From: Pedobacter soli
Lineage (GTDB): Bacteria > Bacteroidota > Bacteroidia > Sphingobacteriales > Sphingobacteriaceae
Direction: 5' to 3'
NCBI RefSeq assembly: GCF_900101435.1
Contig: NZ_FMZH01000001.1
Coordinates: forward strand, 186,001 to 250,000
Length of the DNA: 64,000 nucleotides
In this document: positions 34,011 to 42,659 of the stretch, piece after piece
How the letters are laid out: each line of letters starts with the position of its first letter
How positions within the stretch are numbered: the stretch's first letter is position 1
Position numbers and translations under genes: made by a program
Notes under the pieces: generated by a model
What the model was told of the DNA's origin: nothing
The model's input: only the letters and a program-made list of their open reading frames with translations
Database searches by the model: none

Positions 34011-34964
34011 ATGAAGATTAAGAACGAAACCAAAGTAGGTATTTTAGCTGCGTTTGCCATTGCTTTATTAATAATCGGATATAATTTTTTAAAAGGGAAT
34101 TCTATCTTCTCAAACGAAACCACTTTATTTGCCAAATACACCAGAGTTGATGGTTTAACGGTATCTAAACCAGTCCTGATTAATGGTTACCAAATTGGCC
34201 GGGTAGCTAAACTGGCACTTCAAACCGATGGTACTATCATTGCTACCTTAAGTATCAACAGTAAATATGAAATTCCTGAAAACAGTATTGCCCGTTTGGA
34301 AGGAACCGACTTATTGGGTAGTAAAGCTATTGTAATGTCTTTAGGTAATTCTAAAAAAATGGCTGAAGATGGTTACACGTTAAATGCCAATGTAGAAAAA
34401 GGACTGATGGAGCAGGTGCAGCCAGTTCAAAAGAAAGCTGAGTTGATTATTGGTAAAATGGACTCTATTTTAAGCAGTGTAAACTCTATACTGAATCCTA
34501 ACTTCCAGAAAAACGTTGATAAAAGCTTTAACAGCATTGCGGGTACTTTAGCTTCATTAGAAACTACATCGAAAAAAGTAGATGGTTTGGTAGGATCTGA
34601 AAGCGCACGCATTGAAGCTATTTTTAAAAACGTAGAAGGCATTACTGCCAACCTGAACAACAATAACAAAAAAATCAGCGATATCTTAACCAACATTAAT
34701 ACGGTTACCGATAAGTTTGCTGCTGCCAACTTTAAACAAACTTTAGATAATGCTAACAATGCGATTGCTGATTTGCAAAGTGTAATTGCAGGCATTAAAG
34801 ATGGAAAAGGAAGTTTAGGTTTGTTACTGAACGATAACAAAATGTACGAAAACTTAAATAACGCTTCTAAAAATCTGGATGCTTTAATGATCGACTTAAA
34901 AGCTAATCCTAAGCGTTATGTTCACTTCTCGGTATTTGGAGGTGGCAACAAAAAAGACAAGTAA
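34011..34964 (+). CDS. MlaD/MCE-domain lipid transport protein
   Basis: This 317-residue protein has one N-terminal TM anchor (about 8-28: KVGILAAFAIALLIIGYNFLKG) and an MCE domain (about 38-115: YTRVDGLTVSKPVLINGYQIGRV, GTDLLGSKAIVMSLG). A long helical C-terminal part has Asn/Leu heptad-like repeats (about 140-290). It matches the substrate-binding subunit of Mla-type phospholipid transporters, in which MCE rings extract lipids from the outer membrane. The ATPase and permease (mlaF, mlaE) are not in this window. Confidence 0.9.
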   Translation: MKIKNETKVGILAAFAIALLIIGYNFLKGNSIFSNETTLFAKYTRVDGLTVSKPVLINGYQIGRVAKLALQTDGTIIATLSINSKYEIPENSIARLEGTDLLGSKAIVMSLGNSKKMAEDGYTLNANVEKGLMEQVQPVQKKAELIIGKMDSILSSVNSILNPNFQKNVDKSFNSIAGTLASLETTSKKVDGLVGSESARIEAIFKNVEGITANLNNNNKKISDILTNINTVTDKFAAANFKQTLDNANNAIADLQSVIAGIKDGKGSLGLLLNDNKMYENLNNASKNLDALMIDLKANPKRYVHFSVFGGGNKKDK

Positions 34965-34983
34965 TTAATTTTTATAATTCGGA

Positions 34984-35011
34984 AGCCCTGGAGAAATTCA
35001 GGGCTTTTTTT
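34984..35011 (+). terminator. Terminator after mlaD
   Basis: A 7-bp stem AGCCCTG/CAGGGCT with 8-nt loop is followed by a T run. Confidence 0.85.
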
Positions 35012-35026
35012 GTGATTATAGTCGTT

Positions 35027-35134
35027 GTCATCTGGAGCATAGCGGAGAAATCTGTCGCTAAGCGCGTAACCTATCCAAAATCAGAAATACTCATGTAACA
35101 AAGCTTTAAGATCCCCAGTCAAGCTGAGGATGAC
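35027..35134. repeat. REP-like element with GTCAT...ATGAC ends
   Basis: This 108-bp segment is bounded by GTCATCTGGAGC and GCTGAGGATGAC, imperfect inverted ends. It belongs to the same class as 61696-61775 and lies between two convergent genes. Confidence 0.55.
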
Positions 35135-35163
35135 GGATTAACGCACAGGATCAATTAAAAAAA

Positions 35164-36072
35164 TTAAAGCTGGAAGGTTCTCCCCTCTACTGCCAGTTCG
35201 GTATTTTCAAAGCCAGCCTGTGCTTCTTCGAAAAGCATTTGTAAGGTTTTATAACGTGATGAAAAATGACCGATTAATAATTTCTTTGCACCGATAATAT
35301 TAGCTACCTCAGCGGCTTGTTGAGCAGTAGTATGGTGTGTTTCCCTGGCCCTATCCAGTAAATCGTGCATAAACGTAGCTTCGTGGTAAAGGGTATCGCA
35401 ACCCATAATTGTTGGCAGATAACTTTCGTCGAATAAGGTATCAGAACAATAAGCATATGACCTTGGTGCATCTGCAGCTACCGTATAATCTTCGCTGCGC
35501 AAAATTTCTCCATCAGGTAGTTCTACATCCATTCCTTTTTTCAGCGCGGTATAATAAGCCATAGGCACATTTTCTGCTTTATCTTTAATCAACTTACGCT
35601 GTCTTTTCTTTTGTTGAAAAAGAAAACCTGTGGTTGGAATGCGGTGATTTAAAACAATGGTTTTTACTGTAAGATCGCTGTTTTCAAAAATCAGTTTCGG
35701 TTCATCTGCCTCAATTGGGAAAAACTCAATCGGGTAGCGCAAAACAGTATCTGAATATTTAAACTGGATTTCGAGAATCTCCAGCAATGCTTTTGGTCCG
35801 AAAATCTGCATGGGTTTGATCCGGCCATTTAAATGCAGGCTTGAAAGCAAACCGATCAGTCCAAAATAATGATCACCATGCAAGTGACTGATAAAGATAT
35901 AATCGATGCGCGCGGCTTTGAGGTTAAATTTAGCCAGTTGCTGTTGCGTACCTTCACCACAATCAATTAAATAACATTTTTCGTTACAATTTAAAAGCTG
36001 TGCTGATGGATTCCGGTTAAAAACAGGAGTGGCCGAACTGCTTCCTAAAATAGTAACTTCAAACTTCATCAT
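35164..36072 (-). CDS. rnz: Ribonuclease Z
   Basis: This 302-residue beta-CASP-free MBL RNase has the metal motif SHLHGDH (about 62-68), the opening FEVTILGSSSATPVFNRNPS, YAYCSDT and HEATF with further ligands, and the late histidine in IGHFSSRY. It matures tRNA 3' ends by endonucleolytic cleavage. Two consecutive ATG codons open the frame and the second (36067-36069) may be used. It is last in the minus-strand series purC, STAS, rnz, a gene order I consider typical of the group. Confidence 0.95.
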   Translation of the reverse strand: MMKFEVTILGSSSATPVFNRNPSAQLLNCNEKCYLIDCGEGTQQQLAKFNLKAARIDYIFISHLHGDHYFGLIGLLSSLHLNGRIKPMQIFGPKALLEILEIQFKYSDTVLRYPIEFFPIEADEPKLIFENSDLTVKTIVLNHRIPTTGFLFQQKKRQRKLIKDKAENVPMAYYTALKKGMDVELPDGEILRSEDYTVAADAPRSYAYCSDTLFDESYLPTIMGCDTLYHEATFMHDLLDRARETHHTTAQQAAEVANIIGAKKLLIGHFSSRYKTLQMLFEEAQAGFENTELAVEGRTFQL

Positions 36073-36082
36073 GATGTGATAT

Positions 36083-36116
36083 AAAAAACCTCGTAGATTT
36101 TGAGAAACTACGAGGC
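36083..36116 (-). terminator. Terminator after STAS gene
   Basis: On the minus strand the stem CCTCGTAG/CTACGAGG is followed by six T residues. Confidence 0.7.
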
Positions 36117-36140
36117 TATAATATTATTGGATAATGTGGA

Positions 36141-36518
36141 TTATTTAGCGCCTCTGAATTCTTTTTCAAGTTCATCCATAAAGATGAAATCGGTTGCCTC
36201 TTCTATTGTATTAACAAACGTTACAGACTGAAATATGTTTGATAATTCTATAATTGTAGCCAGTTCATCGCTAATTCCGGTAACGATAAACAATCCTCCG
36301 GCTGCCTTACAAAGTCTGTCACCAACCAATAAACTGCTTAAATCCTGTGCATCATTACATTCGGTAACATGGCTAAGATCAACAATAATATTCTTAAAAC
36401 CTTCTGCATTAAGCAAATACAGCTCGGATTTTAAACCAGGTGCATTATCGTTAGTAAACCTGGTTTCTTCTAACCTTAAGCTTACATATTTATCGTGTTT
36501 ATCTACTGAAAATTTCAT
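36141..36518 (-). CDS. STAS-domain protein (anti-sigma factor antagonist type)
   Basis: This 125-residue single STAS domain has beta-strand FSVDKHDKYVSLRLEE, then IIVDLSHVTECNDAQDLSSLLVG, in which the usual phosphorylatable Ser/Thr of SpoIIAA-like proteins would fall after the Asp. The segment here reads CNDAQDLSS, so the canonical DSSG is altered and phosphorylation is uncertain. The C-terminal ~15 residues are acidic/basic. It may be a scaffold rather than an anti-sigma antagonist. It lies between purC and rnz. Confidence 0.82.
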   Translation of the reverse strand: MKFSVDKHDKYVSLRLEETRFTNDNAPGLKSELYLLNAEGFKNIIVDLSHVTECNDAQDLSSLLVGDRLCKAAGGLFIVTGISDELATIIELSNIFQSVTFVNTIEEATDFIFMDELEKEFRGAK

Positions 36519-36562
36519 CTCTCTAATCTTTATTGCACTAATGTATAAATTTCTTTCGAAAA

Positions 36563-37507
36563 TTAAAGCGTTTCAAGGGCCTTTAAAACATTGGTTTCGA
36601 TACGGCTCGAAATGGCATCAGCATCAGCTTTGATAAAGGTCTCGCCTACAATCTTTTCGTAAAGTTCGATATAACGCTCAGAAATAGAATTTACAATTTC
36701 AGGTGTCATTTCTGGTACTACCTGGCCATCTTTACCCTGAAAACCATTTTCGATTAACCATTTACGCACAAATTCTTTAGAAAGTTGTTTCTGCGGCTCA
36801 TTGTTATCCTGACGTTCCTGATAGCCTTCTGCATAAAAATAACGTGATGAATCTGGGGTATGGATTTCATCAATCAGGTAAATTACGCCATCAGCTTTAC
36901 CAAATTCATATTTCGTATCCACCAAAATTAATCCGCTTTTTGCAGCAATCTCAGTACCACGTTGGTAAAGTGCGTAAGTATATTGTTCTAATTTTTCGTA
37001 ATCGGTTAAAGAAACAATTCCCTTTGCCAAAATATCTTCTTTCGAAATATCTTCATCGTGACCCACAGCGGCTTTAGTAGTTGGGGTAATAATTGGCTGA
37101 GGCAATTTATCGTTTTCTTTTAAACCATCAGGCAACGCAACGCCACAAACCGAACGCTTACCTGCACTGTACTCGCGCCATGCATGACCAGCTAAATAAC
37201 CTCTTATTACCATTTCAACCTTAAAAGGCTCGCAGATACGACCAATGGTTACCATTGGATCGGGCACAGCTAAAACCCAATTAGGAACAATATCCTGAGT
37301 GGCAGATAAAAACTTAGCTGCGATCTGATTTAAAACCTGTCCTTTAAATGGAATAGCCTCTGGCAATACAACATCAAATGCAGAAATGCGATCTGATACT
37401 ACCATTACCATAAACTGATCAGCTATAGTATACACATCGCGAACTTTACCTTTGTAAAAATTGCTCTGATTTGGGAAATTAAAATGGGTTTCTTTAAGTG
37501 CTTTCAT
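36563..37507 (-). CDS. purC: Phosphoribosylaminoimidazole-succinocarboxamide synthase
   Basis: This 314-residue SAICAR synthase performs the ATP-dependent addition of aspartate to CAIR in purine biosynthesis. The family motifs [10 protein letters not shown] (near the N-terminus), [45 protein letters not shown] and [14 protein letters not shown] are intact. The length is that of the longer, Bacteroidota/yeast-like form. It is followed by the STAS gene after 44 bp. Upstream (37508-37642) is a repeat-rich 135-bp gap. Confidence 0.96.
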   Translation of the reverse strand: MKALKETHFNFPNQSNFYKGKVRDVYTIADQFMVMVVSDRISAFDVVLPEAIPFKGQVLNQIAAKFLSATQDIVPNWVLAVPDPMVTIGRICEPFKVEMVIRGYLAGHAWREYSAGKRSVCGVALPDGLKENDKLPQPIITPTTKAAVGHDEDISKEDILAKGIVSLTDYEKLEQYTYALYQRGTEIAAKSGLILVDTKYEFGKADGVIYLIDEIHTPDSSRYFYAEGYQERQDNNEPQKQLSKEFVRKWLIENGFQGKDGQVVPEMTPEIVNSISERYIELYEKIVGETFIKADADAISSRIETNVLKALETL

Positions 37508-37642
37508 GAGGCCGTAAAAATAGGAAAAAAGTCGGAAAGTCGGAAGACTGGCGTCGGATGATAAAGGTTGTAAAAAGCAAAAGTCCGAAGTGGTTCTATT
37601 GTAAGACTTAAACTTGGGACTCCTGACTTTCTGACCTCAGAC
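37508..37642. repeat. Inverted AGTCGGAAAGTC-type intergenic repeat
   Basis: The gap between purC and phoH contains AAGTCGGAAAGTCGGAAG on one side and GACTTTCTGACCTCAGACTT on the other, able to fold back. I see no gene here. Confidence 0.5.
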
Positions 37643-38602
37643 TTATTGAATATCGCCGTAAGCTTTAAGAATATCTTTAACCAGTTTATGGCGAACCACA
37701 TCTTCTCCGCTTAAATAAATAATATCAATGCCTTTGATATCTTCCAGAATCCTTAAACCGTTAAACAAGCCCGACATTTGTTTTTTAGGCAAATCTACCT
37801 GTGTAACGTCACCCGTAACAATAAACTTAGCGGTTGGCCCCATACGGGTTAAAAACATTTTCAACTGCATATCGGTAGCATTTTGGGCCTCATCCAATAT
37901 CACAAAGCAATTATCAAGCGTACGGCCACGCATAAAGGCCAGTGGAGCAATCTCAATCGTACGGTTTTCGATATAAAACTTCAGTTTTTCTGCCGGGATC
38001 ATATCATCAAGGGCATCATAAAGCGGACGTAAATACGGATCGATTTTCTCTTTTAAATCGCCCGGAAGAAAGCCGAGGTTCTCTCCTGCCTCAACAGCTG
38101 GCCGGGTTAAAATAATTCGTTTAATTTCTTTATTTTTCAGTGCCCTTACTGCTAAAGCTACCGCCGTATAGGTTTTTCCGGTTCCTGCCGGACCGATGGC
38201 AAATAAGATATCGTTTTTGGCAATACTGCTCACCATTTTACGCTGATTTGCCGTTCTGGCTTTAACCAATAGGCCATTTGTACCAAAAACAATCACTTCT
38301 CCACCCCCGCCAGTTGGCTGTTCGGCATCTTTTTTGGCCAGGTTTGTAGCCTTCGCTCCCAGTATCGATTCTACATCGTTATTGGTTAACGAACTATATT
38401 TTTCGAGGTGCGCAATGAGCTGGTTAAACTTCTCTTCAAAAGACTTAAGTTCCTGTTCATCACCGAGAACCTTAACATCACTTCCTCTCGCTACCAGTTT
38501 CAACTTCGCGAAAGCACCTTTAATCATTTCGTAATTCTCATTATTCGGCCCCCAAAAGTGAGCAGGATTTACGGTATCCAGAGTTAATTTTAATTCGTTC
38601 AA
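37643..38602 (-). CDS. PhoH-family ATPase
   Basis: This 319-residue PhoH-like protein has an N-terminal region typical of YbeZ (about 1-110, variable, with SFEEKFNQL). A P-loop ATPase domain follows with Walker A GPAGTGKT (about 137-144), TRPAVEAGENLGFLPGDLKEKIDPYLRPLYDAL, Walker B CFVILDEAQNA, and TGDVTQVDLPKKQMSGL. YbeZ-type proteins work with the YbeY RNase in ribosome and RNA quality control; ybeY is not here. It diverges from the SAM hydrolase gene. Confidence 0.95.
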   Translation of the reverse strand: MNELKLTLDTVNPAHFWGPNNENYEMIKGAFAKLKLVARGSDVKVLGDEQELKSFEEKFNQLIAHLEKYSSLTNNDVESILGAKATNLAKKDAEQPTGGGGEVIVFGTNGLLVKARTANQRKMVSSIAKNDILFAIGPAGTGKTYTAVALAVRALKNKEIKRIILTRPAVEAGENLGFLPGDLKEKIDPYLRPLYDALDDMIPAEKLKFYIENRTIEIAPLAFMRGRTLDNCFVILDEAQNATDMQLKMFLTRMGPTAKFIVTGDVTQVDLPKKQMSGLFNGLRILEDIKGIDIIYLSGEDVVRHKLVKDILKAYGDIQ

Positions 38603-38705
38603 ACTGTAGTATTTTAAAAAGTTATCGGGGTATATTAATTAAAATTTGAATATTTGCAGACGCTTAGGCCTGTACACAAGAATAAGCAATAATAATGAAT
38701 TTTTA

Positions 38706-39494
38706 ATGGGGATAATTACTTTAACAACAGATTTAGGTTCAAAAGATTTTTACCAGAGTGCACTAAAAGGTAGTCTGCTGAGTCTTATGCCTAATGTTAA
38801 TTTAGTTGATATTACCCACGATGTTCCATCGTTCAATATTTCGTATGCAGCCTTCGTTTTAAAGAACGCTTACCCTTATTTCCCGAAAAATACGGTGCAC
38901 TTAATTGGTATCGATTCTGTGTATAGCGAAAACACCAAATACATTGCTGTTAAACACCGCGACCATTATTTTGTAGGTGCCGATAATGGTATTTTCTCCC
39001 TGCTTTTTGATGAACATCCGGAAGATGTGGTTGAATTAAATATTATGCAGGATTTGAAATATCTTCACTTTCCGCTGGTTGATATTTTTGTGAAAGCTGC
39101 AACGCACCTGGCTAAAGGAGGCAAATTAAAAGACATTGGTTTACCTGTAGCAGAAATTGAGCAAAAGATGCTTTTACACCCTGTTATAGAGAAAGATATC
39201 ATTCGGGGAAGTGTGGTATATATCGATACTTTTTGCAATGTAATTACCAATATTACCAAAGATCTTTTTACCCGCATACAGAAAAATCGCGACTTTACCC
39301 TGCATTTCAGAAAAAGCGAAACGATTACTCAATTGAGCTGGCATTACAATGAGGTTCAGGAAGGCGAAAAACTTTGTCTGTTCGGGATCAGTAACCACCT
39401 CGAAATTGCCATTAATAAAGGTAAAGCCAGCGGCTTGTTGGGTTTACACCTTGGCGATATTGTAAGGGTGGAGTTTCATTCTAAAGTGAGCTAA
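38706..39494 (+). CDS. SAM hydroxide adenosyltransferase (DUF62/SAM hydrolase)
   Basis: This protein of about 262 residues starts MGIITLTTDLGSKDFY at the ATG 38706-38708; an ATG at 38646 is in frame but adds a 20-residue stretch without homology. The family motifs TDLGSKDFYQ, LVDITHDVPSFNI, VHLIGIDSV and FVGADNGIFSLLF are present, with SVVYIDTFCNVITNI in the C-terminal domain. Family members split S-adenosylmethionine to adenosine and methionine using a water-derived hydroxide. The physiological role is unclear. Confidence 0.92.
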   Translation: MGIITLTTDLGSKDFYQSALKGSLLSLMPNVNLVDITHDVPSFNISYAAFVLKNAYPYFPKNTVHLIGIDSVYSENTKYIAVKHRDHYFVGADNGIFSLLFDEHPEDVVELNIMQDLKYLHFPLVDIFVKAATHLAKGGKLKDIGLPVAEIEQKMLLHPVIEKDIIRGSVVYIDTFCNVITNITKDLFTRIQKNRDFTLHFRKSETITQLSWHYNEVQEGEKLCLFGISNHLEIAINKGKASGLLGLHLGDIVRVEFHSKVS

Positions 39495-39578
39495 AAGCAT
39501 AAAGACTGAAGACCAAAGCGGATTTAACACTTCTTTAGGAAAACAAAACAACTTAGAGCTTTTTCACGTTTATAGCAC

Positions 39579-40109
39579 ATGAAGAAATACTTTTACCTGC
39601 TGGCTGTCCTCCTGCTCCATTTTCAGGGTTTTGCTCAACAAGATACTACTGCTTATGCTGCGCAGCGCGCCAAAATAAATAGTTTACTGGCTGAAAGAAG
39701 TGCAAAATTTGGCCAATATGATGAAAGCCTGAACCAGCGTACAGGGATTTTTGGCTGGCAAACCAAGCGCGATATTAAAAATTCTAACGAAATCCTGCGT
39801 CAGGTGGTTTTAACCGATAATAATATTTTTACTGAGCTCAAGGTATTGATGGATTATAAAGACCTTCAGAACCAACAAAAAATTGCGGTATCCGATCAAT
39901 CAGAAGAACGTATACAGCGTTATATGCAAACCATTAAAAAATTACAGGATCAGAACGAGCAATTAAGGATTGCTGCCGACAAAAGAGATAAGGGCAAAAA
40001 CCTGGTTAATTATCTCGTTGTGTTTTTAATTCTGGTAATGGCCGGTGGCTTTTATTTTTTCAATAAAAAACTACAGCAATATAAAAGGTATGAAAAAAGC
40101 ACTGTTTAA
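39579..40109 (+). CDS. Membrane protein with coiled coil
   Basis: This 176-residue protein is not recognised. It has a signal peptide (MKKYFYLLAVLLLHFQGFAQ), then a soluble region with TGIFGWQTKRDIKNSNEILR (about 53-72). A coiled coil follows (about 100-135: EERIQRYMQTIKKLQDQNEQLR), then a TM helix (about 145-163) and a short basic cytoplasmic tail. The architecture suggests a periplasmic sensor-like or tether protein anchored in the inner membrane. Its 3' end overlaps the next, small gene by 20 bp. Confidence 0.78.
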   Translation: MKKYFYLLAVLLLHFQGFAQQDTTAYAAQRAKINSLLAERSAKFGQYDESLNQRTGIFGWQTKRDIKNSNEILRQVVLTDNNIFTELKVLMDYKDLQNQQKIAVSDQSEERIQRYMQTIKKLQDQNEQLRIAADKRDKGKNLVNYLVVFLILVMAGGFYFFNKKLQQYKRYEKSTV

Positions 40110-40236
40110 AGCCCTGGTTAAAATTAACAATGCCATTTTACCCAGTTTATACAAAAAAGACCCCAACAAATTAAGCACATGGCAAAAGGCGATATTAGGT
40201 TATCGCTATTGGGTGTTAAAGCAGGCGTTGGATTAG
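40090..40236 (+). CDS. Small 48-residue conserved-looking protein
   Basis: This short frame starts MKKALFKALVKINNAILPSL and ends RYWVLKQALD. A longer in-frame start at 40045 lies deep inside the preceding gene and is unlikely. It is basic, amphipathic, with no signal peptide or cysteine. The 20-bp overlap with the preceding gene and the strong terminator just after it (though on the other strand) suggest real translation. Function is unknown. Confidence 0.6.
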   Translation: MKKALFKALVKINNAILPSLYKKDPNKLSTWQKAILGYRYWVLKQALD

Positions 40237-40244
40237 ATTATAAA

Positions 40245-40279
40245 AAGACCTTATAGGTTTTTGAAACCTATAAGGTCTT
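40245..40279 (-). terminator. Terminator of serA, perfect 16-bp hairpin
   Basis: Perfect inverted arms 40245-40260 and 40264-40279 (AAGACCTTATAGGTTT) with TTG loop are followed on the minus strand by a TTTTT run. It lies between converging genes. Confidence 0.8.
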
Positions 40280-40289
40280 GCTTATATTA

Positions 40290-41240
40290 TTATTTCTTAA
40301 AATGCTCGATAATCAAAGTAGCCAATTCAGCACCAATGCGCTCCTGAGCTTCGTTTGTAGATGCACCAATGTGTGGTGTTAACGAGATTTTAGGGTGTGT
40401 TAAAATTTCAGCTAATGGAGTAGGCTCATTATCAAAAACATCTAAACCTGCAAAAGATACTTTGCCAGAATTTAATGCTTCGATTAAAGCTGGTTCGTCA
40501 ATTGTTCCACCACGTGAGCAGTTTACAATACCAACGCCTTTTTTCATTTTAGCAAATTCTTCTGCACCTAAAATTGGTTTATCAGCAAATGGGGTGTGTA
40601 AGCTTAAGAAATCACTTCCAGAAATTACGTCGTCTAATGAAACGGTTTTAATTGGAATACTTACCGATTGGCCTCCCATGAAATCTAAAGTAATTTCAGT
40701 TTCGGTTGGGTATAAATCGTAAGCCAAAACATTCATTCCTAAACCTAAAGCAACTTTAGCGGTTGCACGGCCAATACGACCGAAACCAATAATACCAATG
40801 GTTTTACCACTTAGCTCGGTTCCTTTTGCATAAGCTTTTTTAAGGTTATTAAACTGGGTTGAACCTTCAACAGGCATTTTACGGTTAGCATCCTGTAAAA
40901 ATCTGATCCCTGTAAATAAGTGTGAGAATACCAATTCTGCAACTGATAAAGAAGACGCAGCAGGTGTGTTCACTACTGCAATACCCTGACTACGCGCATA
41001 TTCTACATCGATATTATCCATACCAACGCCACCTCTGCCAATTAATTTGATATTGGGTACGGCATCAATCAGTTCTTTTCTAACTTTTGTAGCACTACGT
41101 ACGGTAATGGCATCATAGTTTTTTAAAGCTTCGGCTAATTGATCTTGTGCGATAGTTTCAGTATCAACCTGAAAACCTGCCTTTTCTAATAATTCTTTTC
41201 CGATCGGATCAATTCCGTCGTTTGCTAATATTTTAAACAT
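40290..41240 (-). CDS. serA: D-3-phosphoglycerate dehydrogenase (short form)
   Basis: This 316-residue NAD-dependent 2-hydroxyacid dehydrogenase has the Rossmann motif GIIGFGRIGRATAKVALGLG, the substrate-side GRGGVGMDNIDVEYA, the catalytic Arg in NCSRGG, and a catalytic His in PHIGASTNEA. It ends without the ACT or ASB domains of long SerA, so it would not be feedback-inhibited by serine through an ACT domain. The gene is immediately downstream of serC, which supports the serine biosynthesis role over other 2-hydroxyacid dehydrogenases. Confidence 0.93.
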   Translation of the reverse strand: MFKILANDGIDPIGKELLEKAGFQVDTETIAQDQLAEALKNYDAITVRSATKVRKELIDAVPNIKLIGRGGVGMDNIDVEYARSQGIAVVNTPAASSLSVAELVFSHLFTGIRFLQDANRKMPVEGSTQFNNLKKAYAKGTELSGKTIGIIGFGRIGRATAKVALGLGMNVLAYDLYPTETEITLDFMGGQSVSIPIKTVSLDDVISGSDFLSLHTPFADKPILGAEEFAKMKKGVGIVNCSRGGTIDEPALIEALNSGKVSFAGLDVFDNEPTPLAEILTHPKISLTPHIGASTNEAQERIGAELATLIIEHFKK

Positions 41241-41255
41241 TGTGATTTATGATTG

Positions 41256-41295
41256 CACAGCTTAATGGATTTTAGGTGTAATCCATTAAGCTGTG
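41256..41295 (-). promoter_or_regulatory. Perfect 16-bp hairpin between serC and serA
   Basis: Arms 41256-41271 and 41280-41295 (CACAGCTTAATGGATT and its complement) have an 8-nt loop and no T run on either side. It lies in the 68-bp gap between serC stop and serA start, so it may act as an RNA stability or processing element and not as a terminator. Confidence 0.7.
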
Positions 41296-41308
41296 GTTAT
41301 ACTTTATA

Positions 41309-42382
41309 TTAATTTGCTTTTGCCTGTTGTTCTTCAAATGCCTGCATGGCATCAATTAAAGCATGTACGCTTGTAATTGGTAAAGCATTGTACATTGAAG
41401 CGCGGAAACCACCAACACTTCTGTGGCCTTTAATACCTACAATACCTTGCTCTTCAGCATATTTCAGGAATGGTTTTTCCAGTTCGGCATTTTCCATCAC
41501 GAAACAAACATTCATTCTTGAACGATCTTCAACAGCGCAAGTACCTTTGAACAATGGATTGCGGTCGATCTCTCTGTAAAGTGCTTCTGCTTTTTGTTTG
41601 TTTTCTTTCTCGATTTCTGCAACACCACCTTTTGATTTTAACCAACGCAGATTTAATAAAGCTACATAGATAGAGAAAACCGGAGGCGTATTGTACATAG
41701 AGCCATTATCAATGTGAGACTGATAGTTTAACATTGATGGAATTTTACGGTCGATTTTGTTTAAAATTTCATCTTTAACAATCACGATGGTTAATCCGGC
41801 CGGGCCTACATTTTTTTGAGCACCTGCATAAATTAAATCGAACTGTGAAACATCAATTACACGGCTCATGATATCAGACGACATATCGCATACAACCGGA
41901 ACAGTGGTTTTTGGTGCTTCGAAAAGCTCGGTACCGTAAATGGTGTTGTTTGAAGTGTAGTGGAAATAAGCGCTATCAGCCGGAATCTCGAAATCTTTCG
42001 GGATAAAGGTATAATTAGCATCTTTTGAAGAAGCCACCACATTTACATTACCTACTAATTTAGCTTCTTTTAAAGCCTTGCTGGCCCAAACACCAGAATC
42101 TAAATAACTTGCAGTTTGTCCATCGCCCAATAGGTTCATTGGCACCATTGCAAACTGTAAACTTGCTCCTCCCTGTAGAAATAAAACGGAATATCCCGAT
42201 GGCACATTTAATAATTCCTTTACCAATTTATCAGCTTCTGCAACAACTGCCTCAAACTCGGTTGTTCTGTGCGAAATCTCTAAAATCGATAATCCATCGT
42301 TAAAATCTAAAACAGCCTGAGCTGCTTGTTTAAACACTTCTTGAGGTAAAATACAAGGGCCTGCGCCAAAATTATGCTTCAT
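41309..42382 (-). CDS. serC: Phosphoserine aminotransferase
   Basis: This 357-residue class V PLP aminotransferase has [10 protein letters not shown] at the start, the phosphate-cup residues in [17 protein letters not shown], and the PLP Lys in [14 protein letters not shown] (about 190). The conserved [13 protein letters not shown] is near the end. It makes 3-phosphoserine from 3-phosphohydroxypyruvate, the step after SerA. It is upstream of serA on the same strand. A short peptide frame (42399-42440) ends 17 bp before its ATG. Confidence 0.96.
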   Translation of the reverse strand: MKHNFGAGPCILPQEVFKQAAQAVLDFNDGLSILEISHRTTEFEAVVAEADKLVKELLNVPSGYSVLFLQGGASLQFAMVPMNLLGDGQTASYLDSGVWASKALKEAKLVGNVNVVASSKDANYTFIPKDFEIPADSAYFHYTSNNTIYGTELFEAPKTTVPVVCDMSSDIMSRVIDVSQFDLIYAGAQKNVGPAGLTIVIVKDEILNKIDRKIPSMLNYQSHIDNGSMYNTPPVFSIYVALLNLRWLKSKGGVAEIEKENKQKAEALYREIDRNPLFKGTCAVEDRSRMNVCFVMENAELEKPFLKYAEEQGIVGIKGHRSVGGFRASMYNALPITSVHALIDAMQAFEEQQAKAN

Positions 42383-42398
42383 CTTATTATATAATGTT

Positions 42399-42440
42399 TT
42401 ATAGGCGTAAATGTAAAATTTTTATAGCAGTTATGCCCAT
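42399..42440 (-). CDS. Possible 13-residue leader peptide upstream of serC
   Basis: The frame from the ATG at 42438-42440 reads [13 protein letters not shown] and stops 16 bp before serC. A near-consensus -7 box (TAATTTTT) lies a short distance upstream, so the peptide would be close to the transcript 5' end. It has no serine codons, which argues against a classical serine attenuator. It may simply be chance; I have no homology evidence. Confidence 0.25.
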   Translation of the reverse strand: MGITAIKILHLRL

Positions 42441-42659
42441 AAAATCGTATCCTAAAAAATTAAATATTGTTAAAAAAAAGACTAAAATTGATCTTTTTGT
42501 TGCAGTTTTTGCAATAAGATGTGTAAGCACATAAAAACGCTTAAGCAATGCAATATAAAAGTTGCTTTTTGAGCTTGAATGGCCCAAATTTTTCTTCAGA
42601 TTTTGACTTCAAGAATCTCTTTTGCACCCGGTTCTGAATAAACAGAATGGGTTATCTGA

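Noticed and set aside
42441..42587. Longer frame upstream of the possible serC leader
   Set aside because: No promoter or family support; only the short terminal part is considered, with low confidence.
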